From positions 1-5,969 of the forward strand of contig DEKQ01000170.1 in the NCBI GenBank assembly GCA_002353975.1: DNA of 5,969 nt, in the 5' to 3' direction. This document shows positions 1 through 5,076 of the stretch, one piece after another. This DNA comes from Prevotellaceae bacterium UBA2718 (GTDB lineage: Bacteria; Bacteroidota; Bacteroidia; Bacteroidales; Bacteroidaceae). Position 1 is the stretch's first letter; every line of letters begins with the position of its first letter. A program made the translations under genes and the position numbers. Below the pieces are notes generated by a model. It saw only the letters and a list, made by a program, of their open reading frames with translations, did no database searches and was not told the origin of the DNA.

Positions 1-1216
1 CGACCAGTTCCTGGCCTACGACGCGAAGGCTCACTGTGCCATAGAGTCATTCGTGACTACGGGGCAGGTGGTCCTGATGGGCGAAGTGACGTCAGAGGCA
101 TACATTGACCTTCAGACCATAGCCCGCAAGACCATCAACCGCATTGGCTACACCAAGTCCGAGTACCAGTTTGACGGTAACTCATGCGGCATTCTCTCTG
201 CCATCCATGAGCAGAGCGGAGACATCAACCGTGGTGTATCCCGCGAGAAAGAGGATGAGCAGGGAGCCGGCGATCAGGGCATGATGTTCGGTTATGCCAC
301 CAACGAGACTGACCGTTACATCCCCGTGACGCTGGACATTGCCCACCTCATCATGAAGACTCTGGCTGAAATCCGCAAGGAAGGCAAGGAGATGACCTAT
401 CTGCGCCCCGACTCCAAGAGCCAGGTGACAGTGGCATACAGCGACGATGGCGTTCCACAGTACATCGACACCATCGTTGTCTCCACCCAGCACGATGATT
501 TCATCAAGCCCGCAGACAGCAGTCAGGAGGCGCAGCAGATGGCCGATGAGGCGATGTTGGCACAGATAACAGCGGATGTTAGGAACATCTTGCTGCCCCG
601 TGTCAAGGCGCAGTTGAACGATGAGAAGACCCGCTCACTGTTCAGGGATGACATGAAACTCTACGTCAACCCTACAGGAAAGTTCGTCATCGGCGGTCCT
701 CACGGAGACACCGGACTCACCGGACGCAAGATTATCGTTGACACATACGGCGGACGCGGAGCTCACGGCGGCGGTGCCTTCTCAGGCAAAGACCCGTCGA
801 AGGTGGACCGTTCGGCAGCCTATGCCGCACGTTACATTGCCAAGAACCTCGTGGCGGCAGGCGTTGCAGACGAGGCATTGGTACAGTTGTCATACGCTAT
901 TGGCATTGCCGAGCCTGTCAGCATCTATGTCAACACGTTCGGCAAGAGCCACGTAAATATGTCCGACGGCCAGATAGCAGAGACGCTCAAAGGTCTGTTC
1001 GACTTCCGTCCAAAGGCGATTGAGCGCACACTGAAGCTCCGTCAGCCCATCTATTCAGAGACGGCAGCCTACGGACACATGGGCAGAATGCCTCGTAAAG
1101 TACAGAAAACCTTCACATCGCTCTATCATGAGACAAAGACGATGGAGGTGGAACTGTTCACTTGGGAGAAGACAGACCTCGTTGACACCGTCAAGCAGGC
1201 CTTCGGAATAGCATAA
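1..1216 (+). CDS. metK: S-adenosylmethionine synthetase (methionine adenosyltransferase), 5'-truncated by window edge
   Basis: This cytosolic enzyme makes S-adenosylmethionine from ATP and L-methionine, releasing phosphate and diphosphate. The reading frame is open from base 2 and gives 404 visible codons to the TAA at 1214-1216. The first visible residues (DQFLAYDAKAHCAIESFVTTGQ) match the family just after its N-terminal GHPDK motif, so roughly 25 residues and the start codon lie off the left edge. The GTG at 53 is internal and is not the start. Visible signatures are the ATP-binding GAGDQGMMFGYA (from about base 263), the glycine-rich loop HGGGAFSGKDPSKVDRSAAY (about 758-820) and the C-terminal LRQPIYSETAAYGHMGR. 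From memory, Bacteroidetes MetK is about 430 residues against about 384 in E. coli; the extra residues, such as DINRGVSREKEDEQ before the ATP motif, fit that longer form. The next frame may start 17 bases after the stop. Identification is very secure. Confidence 0.97.
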   Translation, partial: DQFLAYDAKAHCAIESFVTTGQVVLMGEVTSEAYIDLQTIARKTINRIGYTKSEYQFDGNSCGILSAIHEQSGDINRGVSREKEDEQGAGDQGMMFGYATNETDRYIPVTLDIAHLIMKTLAEIRKEGKEMTYLRPDSKSQVTVAYSDDGVPQYIDTIVVSTQHDDFIKPADSSQEAQQMADEAMLAQITADVRNILLPRVKAQLNDEKTRSLFRDDMKLYVNPTGKFVIGGPHGDTGLTGRKIIVDTYGGRGAHGGGAFSGKDPSKVDRSAAYAARYIAKNLVAAGVADEALVQLSYAIGIAEPVSIYVNTFGKSHVNMSDGQIAETLKGLFDFRPKAIERTLKLRQPIYSETAAYGHMGRMPRKVQKTFTSLYHETKTMEVELFTWEKTDLVDTVKQAFGIA

Positions 1217-1233
1217 ACAACCGTCTCTTCACC

Positions 1234-2046
1234 TTGTCCGACACTCTTTTTTACAAAGAATCATACATTTCTCACACCCCCTACTACCACACCGAAGCCA
1301 GTGGGGGGCGCAACGGAGAAGCAGGTATTCCCGTCAGCACCACACTGCCCACAGACAGTCTGGTACTGACGGTTTTTTTTATATTTGCCCTATTCATCAT
1401 CGGTATCTTCCGCCGTTCGTGGCGATACACGCGCTTCATGCTGCGCAACTATTGGAACACGGCACGCGACGATGCCTATGACTTGCGCGAGTCAATAAAA
1501 GAATCGCGCTACCATTGGCCCCTTTACGCAATCTCCACAGTGCTCATTGCATCCGTCGTGTATATCGGGATGAGCCACTACCTGCAGTGGGAGACCGGCA
1601 ATCTTTACGAGTACGACCAGCAGTGCCTCGACATTATGGGCACCAAGCTGTTCATACCCAACATCATCCGATATGCCATCATAGCGGGAATCTTGTCCGC
1701 CTGGTTCATCGCTAAGCCGTCGGTGCAGCACATTGCGAATATCTTTCTCTTCAGCCATGACAGCCGCAGACTGTGGAGCATCACCATAAAGTTCCACTTC
1801 GCCATGCTCGGCGTGCTCATACTGCCGGCGTTCATCGCTCACATATTGCTCAACCTGCACCCTATCAACCTCATAATCTATACTGTAATTATTTTTACAC
1901 TTACAAAAATTAACGGTTTTATTCGTACTTATACCATATTTTTCAGCAAAAAGGAACAGTTTTTCAAGTATTTTTTGTACCTTTGCACCCTTGAAATCAT
2001 GCCTATAGCTATATTAGTCGGCATATTGACAGCAGCCTTTTCGTAA
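1234..2046 (+). CDS. DUF4271-like polytopic membrane protein, function unknown
   Basis: This is a predicted inner-membrane protein of 270 residues with about six hydrophobic helices, near residues 41-59, 97-116, 143-160, 187-206, 210-228 and 246-268. The helix pattern, the C-terminal LYLCTLEIMP motif and the place directly upstream of hemD fit the Bacteroidetes DUF4271 family, whose function I do not know. The start is uncertain. TTG at 1234, 17 bases after the metK stop, is the only usual start codon before ATG 1438 (residue 69), and no Shine-Dalgarno is evident. I prefer TTG because the first helix then belongs to the protein, as I recall for relatives. A terminator-like hairpin with a T8 tail at 1331-1380 and a -7-like element at 1380-1387 lie inside this 5' part, so a shorter product from ATG 1438 (202 residues) is a real alternative. 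The 3' part is strongly AT-rich (24 of 100 bases are G or C at 1881-1980) and holds the likely hemD promoter. Confidence 0.82.
   Translation: MSDTLFYKESYISHTPYYHTEASGGRNGEAGIPVSTTLPTDSLVLTVFFIFALFIIGIFRRSWRYTRFMLRNYWNTARDDAYDLRESIKESRYHWPLYAISTVLIASVVYIGMSHYLQWETGNLYEYDQQCLDIMGTKLFIPNIIRYAIIAGILSAWFIAKPSVQHIANIFLFSHDSRRLWSITIKFHFAMLGVLILPAFIAHILLNLHPINLIIYTVIIFTLTKINGFIRTYTIFFSKKEQFFKYFLYLCTLEIMPIAILVGILTAAFS
1331..1380 (+). terminator. Intrinsic terminator-like hairpin with T8 tail, inside the DUF4271 reading frame
   Basis: The left arm 1331-1347 pairs with 1356-1372: seven pairs (CCGTCAG with CTGACGG), a C/A mismatch, four pairs (ACCA with TGGT), a C/C mismatch, four pairs (ACTG with CAGT), and an 8-base loop CCCACAGA. 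Eight Ts follow immediately at 1373-1380. This is the textbook shape of a rho-independent terminator and lies 115 bases after the metK stop, so it plausibly ends or attenuates the metK transcript. It also encodes residues about 33-49 of the membrane protein if translation starts at TTG 1234. The structure is visible in the sequence; its activity is inference. Confidence 0.7.
1380..1387 (+). promoter_or_regulatory. Possible Bacteroidetes -7 element (TATATTTG)
   Basis: TATATTTG fits the Bacteroidetes -7 consensus TAnnTTTG and starts on the last T of the terminator-like tail. No clear TTTG or TTG lies 19-21 bases upstream; the spot holds CTGG. If active, transcription would start near 1394 and ATG 1438 would be the first start codon of the DUF4271 frame. 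The match is short and partial, so it may be chance. Confidence 0.35.
1978..1985 (+). promoter_or_regulatory. Likely Bacteroidetes promoter (-7 TACCTTTG) for hemD, inside the DUF4271 coding region
   Basis: TACCTTTG matches TAnnTTTG and sits in the wider context TTTTTTGTACCTTTGCACC, which is typical of Bacteroidales promoters. The 100 bases upstream (1881-1980) contain only 24 G or C. No clear -33 TTTG is found at the usual 19-21 base spacing, only T-rich sequence. A start near 1990 would give hemD a leader of roughly 140 bases that includes the hairpin repeat at 2061-2101. The same bases encode the LYLCTLE motif of the membrane protein. Confidence 0.6.
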
Positions 2047-2060
2047 AGCCATAAGAACAA

Positions 2061-2101
2061 AGCGATGCATGCATCGGCTCTGCCTTGGCGTGAAAAGGTC
2101 G
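2061..2101 (+). repeat. Hairpin-plus-tail intergenic repeat, copy 1 (hemD leader)
   Basis: A perfect 14-base palindrome, CGATGCATGCATCG, lies at 2063-2076. It can also be read as AGC pairing with GCT around the self-complementary GATGCATGCATC, with one bulged G on the 3' side. The tail at 2078-2101 (CTCTGCCTTGGCG...GGTCG) agrees at 21 of 24 positions with 2916-2939 in front of rnpA. The element ends 31 bases before hemD. Both the sequence match and the shared hairpin layout suggest a dispersed repeat or leader element. Confidence 0.6.
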
Positions 2102-2132
2102 CACGAAACGCAACACATTCAGGAAATCAACG

Positions 2133-2885
2133 ATGGTAAAAAAGATTTTAATCTCACAGCCCAAGCCCTCCAGTGACAAATCCCCCTACTACGACATTGC
2201 CCGCGACTTTGGGGTAGAACTCGTCTTCCGCCCGTTCATAAAAGTAGAAGGCATCACCCCGCAAGAGTTCCGTCAGCAGAAGATTGACATCACGAAATAC
2301 ACCGCTGTGGTATTCACATCGCGTCATGCCATCGACCACTTCTTCCAGCTGGCCAAAGAAATGCGTATCACTATGCCTGAGACCACGAAGTATTTCTGCG
2401 TCACAGAGACCATTGCGCTCTACATCCAGAAGTATGCGCCCTATCGCAAGCGCAAGGTTTTCTTTGGCGAGTCAGGCAAGGTGGATGACCTCATACCTGC
2501 TATGGTGAAGCATAAGGCGGAGAAATACCTTGTGCCGAAGAGTGATGTTGCCAATGGTGCCATTACGAAACTGCTTGACTCAAAGGGGCTGAACCACAAA
2601 GAGTGCGTCATGTATCGTACCGTGAGCAACAATTTCACACCCGAGGAAATCAAGTCTTTCGACTACGACATGGTGCTCTTCTTCTCCCCATCAGGCATCA
2701 AAGCCCTCAAGGAGAATTTCCCGAAGTTAAAGCCCAACGAACTGAAGATTGGCACATTCGGACCGTCAACGGCCAAAGCCGTAAAGGATGCCAAGTTGAA
2801 CCTCGACCTTGAGGCGCCCACTGAGCGTTACCCTTCCATGACGGGAGCCCTGCGCCACTTCCTCCAAGAGCAGGAAGATCTTTGA
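2133..2885 (+). CDS. hemD: Uroporphyrinogen-III synthase
   Basis: HemD is the cytosolic enzyme that cyclises hydroxymethylbilane to uroporphyrinogen III, inverting ring D; this is the branch point towards haem, sirohaem and corrinoids. The family is weakly conserved, and the call rests on its two-lobe pattern: VVFTSRHAIDHF at residues 59-70, the linker region YLVPKSDVANGAITKLL at 132-148, FFSPSGIKAL at 183-192 and GTFGPSTAKAV at 207-217, followed by the PTERYPSMTGAL stretch near the C-terminus. The length of 250 residues is normal. ATG 2133 is preceded by AGGAA at 2121-2125, seven bases away, which may act as a ribosome site. The gene lies 86 bases after the DUF4271 frame and 65 bases before rnpA, with a related hairpin repeat in both gaps. 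Expression probably comes from the -7 match at 1978. No other haem gene is in view. Confidence 0.9.
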   Translation: MVKKILISQPKPSSDKSPYYDIARDFGVELVFRPFIKVEGITPQEFRQQKIDITKYTAVVFTSRHAIDHFFQLAKEMRITMPETTKYFCVTETIALYIQKYAPYRKRKVFFGESGKVDDLIPAMVKHKAEKYLVPKSDVANGAITKLLDSKGLNHKECVMYRTVSNNFTPEEIKSFDYDMVLFFSPSGIKALKENFPKLKPNELKIGTFGPSTAKAVKDAKLNLDLEAPTERYPSMTGALRHFLQEQEDL

Positions 2886-2898
2886 TAAGCCGGAAGAG

Positions 2899-2939
2899 CA
2901 GAGTGAAGCCTTCAACTCTGCCTCGGCGAGAAAATGTCG
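2899..2939 (+). repeat. Hairpin-plus-tail intergenic repeat, copy 2 (hemD-rnpA gap)
   Basis: CAGAGT at 2899-2904 pairs with ACTCTG at 2915-2920. GAA at 2905-2907 pairs with TTC at 2911-2913 around loop GCC, with one bulged A (2914) on the 3' side. The tail 2916-2939 (CTCTGCCTCGGCG...ATGTCG) matches copy 1 at 21 of 24 positions. The hairpin sequences differ between the copies, but the layout of stem, 3' bulge and tail is the same. The element ends 11 bases before the rnpA start. It has no T run, so a terminator role is unlikely. Confidence 0.6.
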
Positions 2940-2950
2940 GATAAAATCCA

Positions 2951-3322
2951 ATGAGACAAACCTTCCGCAAGTCACAACGTCTGTGCAGCCGCACCCTGAT
3001 AGACCGGCTCTTCACCCATGCAGGCAGCAAATCGGTGACGGCTTACCCTATACGCGCAGTGTTTCGCAAGGCCGACACCGAGCAGACACAGATACTGCTC
3101 TCCGTACCTAAGCGGCTCTTCAAGCACGCCGTGGACCGCAACCGCGTGAAGAGGCAGCTGCGCGAGGCCTACCGAACGCAGTATCAGAGCCTGCTACCAG
3201 CTGAACAGACACTACACATAGCATTCATCTGGCTCTCCGACAAGCACCACCCGTCCGCTGTCATAGCAGCCAAGATGCGTAACCTGCTGAACAGAATAGC
3301 TGAGACATGCGAAAAATCCTGA
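2951..3322 (+). CDS. rnpA: Ribonuclease P protein component
   Basis: RnpA is the small basic protein subunit of RNase P; it binds the catalytic RNA and helps it remove 5' leaders from precursor tRNAs. The 123-residue length is usual for the family. The hallmark is VPKRLFKHAVDRNRVKRQLREAYR at residues 52-75, which contains the RNR motif and the conserved basic helix that contacts RNA; the N-terminal FRKSQRLCSR (5-14) is also typical. ATG 2951 fits the family N-terminus; the ATG at 2934 is in another frame. No clear ribosome site is seen, which is common in Bacteroidetes. The last 16 bases overlap yidD, an arrangement that suggests coupled translation. The catalytic RNA gene (rnpB) is not in this window. 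Confidence 0.95.
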   Translation: MRQTFRKSQRLCSRTLIDRLFTHAGSKSVTAYPIRAVFRKADTEQTQILLSVPKRLFKHAVDRNRVKRQLREAYRTQYQSLLPAEQTLHIAFIWLSDKHHPSAVIAAKMRNLLNRIAETCEKS

Positions 3323-3528
3323 CCGCCCCGCTGCTGGCTCTCATCATCTTCTACCAGAGATGCATCAGCCCCTTCACCCCGCCATCGTGCCGCTACACCC
3401 CCACATGCTCGCAGTATGCCAAGGAGGCACTCATAAAATACGGACCCGTCAAGGGACTGTGGCTCGCCATAAAGCGCATCTGCCGCTGCCATCCGTGGGG
3501 AGGCTCGGGCTACGACCCCGTACCGTAA
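3307..3528 (+). CDS. yidD: Membrane protein insertion efficiency factor YidD
   Basis: YidD is a small membrane-associated protein that aids insertion and folding of inner-membrane proteins together with the YidC/SecYEG machinery. All 73 residues align with the family picture: an N-terminal amphipathic or hydrophobic segment (ILTAPLLALIIFYQRCISP), then CRYTPTCSQYAKEAL at 28-42, then WLAIKRICRCHPWGGSGYDPVP at 52-73. Cysteines 19, 28, 34, 59 and 61 are the usual conserved ones. The start overlaps the rnpA end by 16 bases in a different frame, matching the rnpA-yidD order found in many bacteria. No yidC follows here; tyrS comes next after 94 bases. Confidence 0.95.
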   Translation: MRKILTAPLLALIIFYQRCISPFTPPSCRYTPTCSQYAKEALIKYGPVKGLWLAIKRICRCHPWGGSGYDPVP

Positions 3529-3529
3529 T

Positions 3530-3564
3530 GCAAAATGCAGAATTCAAAATGCAAAATGCAAAAT
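3530..3564. repeat. Five tandem AT-rich heptamers (consensus GCAAAAT)
   Basis: The units are GCAAAAT, GCAGAAT, TCAAAAT, GCAAAAT and GCAAAAT, starting two bases after the yidD stop. Two octamers follow at 3568-3575 (TTCGTTAA) and 3576-3583 (TCCGTTAA). The block fills most of the yidD-tyrS gap. I see no TAnnTTTG element in the gap, so it gives no clear promoter for tyrS. Such 7-base repeats may vary in copy number between strains; that is inference. Confidence 0.65.
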
Positions 3565-3586
3565 TAATTCGTTAATCCGTTAAAGA

Positions 3587-3607
3587 GTCTGCGATACCAT
3601 CGCAGAC
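3587..3607 (+). promoter_or_regulatory. Perfect 9-bp hairpin in the tyrS leader
   Basis: GTCTGCGAT (3587-3595) pairs fully with ATCGCAGAC (3599-3607) around the 3-base loop ACC. It has no T tail, so it is a poor terminator. It abuts the ATG at 3608 and lies 15 bases before the preferred tyrS start at 3623. It could affect translation initiation or protect an RNA end. I see no T-box features. Confidence 0.5.
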
Positions 3608-3622
3608 ATGAAAATTCGAAAT

Positions 3623-4921
3623 ATGAAGAACTTCATCGAAGAACTGAAATGGCGTGGCATGCTCGCCCAAATCATGCCGGGAGCAGAAGAGCTGCTCCAG
3701 AAGGAAATGGTAACAGCTTACCTCGGTACCGACCCTACCGCCGATTCCCTGCACATCGGTCACCTTTGCGGCATTATGATGCTGCGCCACCTGCAGAACT
3801 GCGGCCATAAGCCCATCATCCTCGTAGGCGGTGCAACTGGTATGATTGGCGACCCGTCAGGCAAGTCTCAGGAGCGCAACCTGCTCGATGCCGACACCCT
3901 CTACCACAACCAGGAGTGCATCAAGGCGCAGGTGGCTAAGTTCCTCAACTTTGACAGCAATGAGCCCAACGCCGCAGAGATGGTCAATAACTATGACTGG
4001 ATGAAGGACTTCACCTTCCTTGACTTTGCACGCACCGTGGGCAAGCACATCACGGTCAACTACATGATGGCCAAGGACAGTGTGCAGCAGCGCCTCAACG
4101 GCACTGCCCGCGACGGACTCTCATTCACCGAGTTCACCTACCAGCTGCTGCAGGGCTATGACTTCCTGCACCTCTACCAGACCAAGAACTGCAAGATGCA
4201 GCTGGGCGGCAACGACCAGTGGGGCAACATGACCACCGGCACCGAGCTGATACGCCGCACCCTGGGCAACGACCAGGAGGCATACGCCCTCACTTGCCCG
4301 CTCATCACCAAGGCCGACGGAAAGAAATTCGGCAAGACAGAGTCAGGCAACATCTGGCTTGACCCTAAGCGCACGTCGCCATACAAGTTCTACCAGTTCT
4401 GGCTCAACGTCTCTGACGACGATGCTGAGAAGTATATCAAAATCTTCACCAGCCTCGACAAGGCCACTATCGACGGCCTCGCGGAGGAGCACAAGGCTGA
4501 TCCCGGACGTCGCGTACTGCAGAAGCGCCTCGCTGAGGAGGTGACAGTCCTCGTCCATGGGCAGGACAACCTCAACACAGCCATCGAGGCCAGCGGCATT
4601 CTCTTCGGCAAGTCAACCAAGGAGAGTTTGGAGAAGCTTGATGAGCAGACCTTCCTTGATGTCTTCGACGGCGTAGAGACCTTCACGCTCGCCAAAGACC
4701 AGCTCGGACAGCCTGCCATAGAACTGCTCACACGCGATGATGTACGCGTATTCCCCTCCAAGGGCGAGATGCGCAAGATGGTGCAGGGCGGCGGCGTGAG
4801 CCTCAACAAGGAGAAACTCACTGACCAGAACCGTATCATCAGCGCCGACGACCTGATTGACGGCAAATACCTGCTGGCTCAGAAGGGCAAGAAGAACTAC
4901 TACCTCATCACGGTGAAGTAG
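3623..4921 (+). CDS. tyrS: Tyrosyl-tRNA synthetase
   Basis: This class I synthetase attaches tyrosine to tRNA-Tyr in the cytosol. Numbered from ATG 3623 (432 residues), it shows TDPTADSLHIGHLCG with the HIGH motif at 44-47, the nucleotide-site stretch GGATGMIGDPSGKSQERNLL, FTEFTYQLLQGYDF and GGNDQWGNMTTGTELIRR of the tyrosine pocket, and KFGKT at 235-239 in place of KMSKS. The C-terminal 65 residues (VFPSKGEMRKMV and on) form the S4-like tRNA-binding domain. The frame also has an ATG at 3608, giving 437 residues, but the family N-terminus as I know it begins with the equivalent of MKNFIEELKWRGML, and ATG 3608 is tight against a 9-bp hairpin, so I chose 3623. Neither start has a clear ribosome site. 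The stop TAG is followed directly by TAA. With no promoter seen in the gap, readthrough from yidD is plausible. Confidence 0.96.
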   Translation: MKNFIEELKWRGMLAQIMPGAEELLQKEMVTAYLGTDPTADSLHIGHLCGIMMLRHLQNCGHKPIILVGGATGMIGDPSGKSQERNLLDADTLYHNQECIKAQVAKFLNFDSNEPNAAEMVNNYDWMKDFTFLDFARTVGKHITVNYMMAKDSVQQRLNGTARDGLSFTEFTYQLLQGYDFLHLYQTKNCKMQLGGNDQWGNMTTGTELIRRTLGNDQEAYALTCPLITKADGKKFGKTESGNIWLDPKRTSPYKFYQFWLNVSDDDAEKYIKIFTSLDKATIDGLAEEHKADPGRRVLQKRLAEEVTVLVHGQDNLNTAIEASGILFGKSTKESLEKLDEQTFLDVFDGVETFTLAKDQLGQPAIELLTRDDVRVFPSKGEMRKMVQGGGVSLNKEKLTDQNRIISADDLIDGKYLLAQKGKKNYYLITVK

Positions 4922-4960
4922 TAAGGCTGTTTTTTCCTTATTTAAGTCATTAAGCAACGG

Positions 4961-4997
4961 AATCTGCAAAGAAAACGACGGGTTTTCTTTGCAGATT
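4961..4997 (+). terminator. Perfect 16-bp inverted repeat after tyrS, probable terminator
   Basis: AATCTGCAAAGAAAAC (4961-4976) is the exact reverse complement of 4982-4997, with a 5-base loop GACGG. It lies 39 bases after the tyrS stop. The T tract that follows is weak (TTTT at 5002-5005), so it is not a textbook intrinsic terminator, but the length and perfection of the stem and its position between two transcription units favour a 3' end function. The 3' arm carries the likely -33 element of the next gene. Confidence 0.65.
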
Positions 4998-5018
4998 ATC
5001 ATTTTATGCGTACATTTG
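4988..5018 (+). promoter_or_regulatory. Bacteroidetes-type promoter for the exported-protein gene
   Basis: TTTG at 4988-4991 and TACATTTG at 5011-5018 match the -33 and -7 elements (TTTG, TAnnTTTG) with a 19-base spacer, the accepted spacing. This is the best promoter match in the window. A start near 5025 gives a leader of about 50 bases to ATG 5077, with AGAAAGGA at 5061-5068 as a likely ribosome site. Confidence 0.75.
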
Positions 5019-5076
5019 CCACGAAATTGAAACTGAACAGATTGTTTTACTGATAAAAAGAGAAAGGATTTAGCAC

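Noticed and set aside
53..1216. GTG at 53 as the start of metK
   Set aside because: The frame is open to the left edge and the upstream codons (LAYDAKAHCAIESF) match the family, so the gene begins outside the window.
2707..3030. 107-residue - strand frame across the hemD-rnpA gap
   Set aside because: It overlaps two secure genes and the repeat on the other strand, with no family resemblance or start signal.
3530..3564. CRISPR array
   Set aside because: The units are seven bases long with no spacers.
3360..3575. 71-residue + strand frame overlapping yidD and the heptamers
   Set aside because: It is a shifted reading of yidD ending in the tandem repeat (MQNAEFKMQNAK); the repetition comes from the DNA repeat, not from a protein motif.
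3529..3622. T-box or other riboswitch in the tyrS leader
   Set aside because: The gap is only 94 bases, lacks a T-box sequence and a terminator/antiterminator pair, and T-boxes are mainly a Firmicutes feature.
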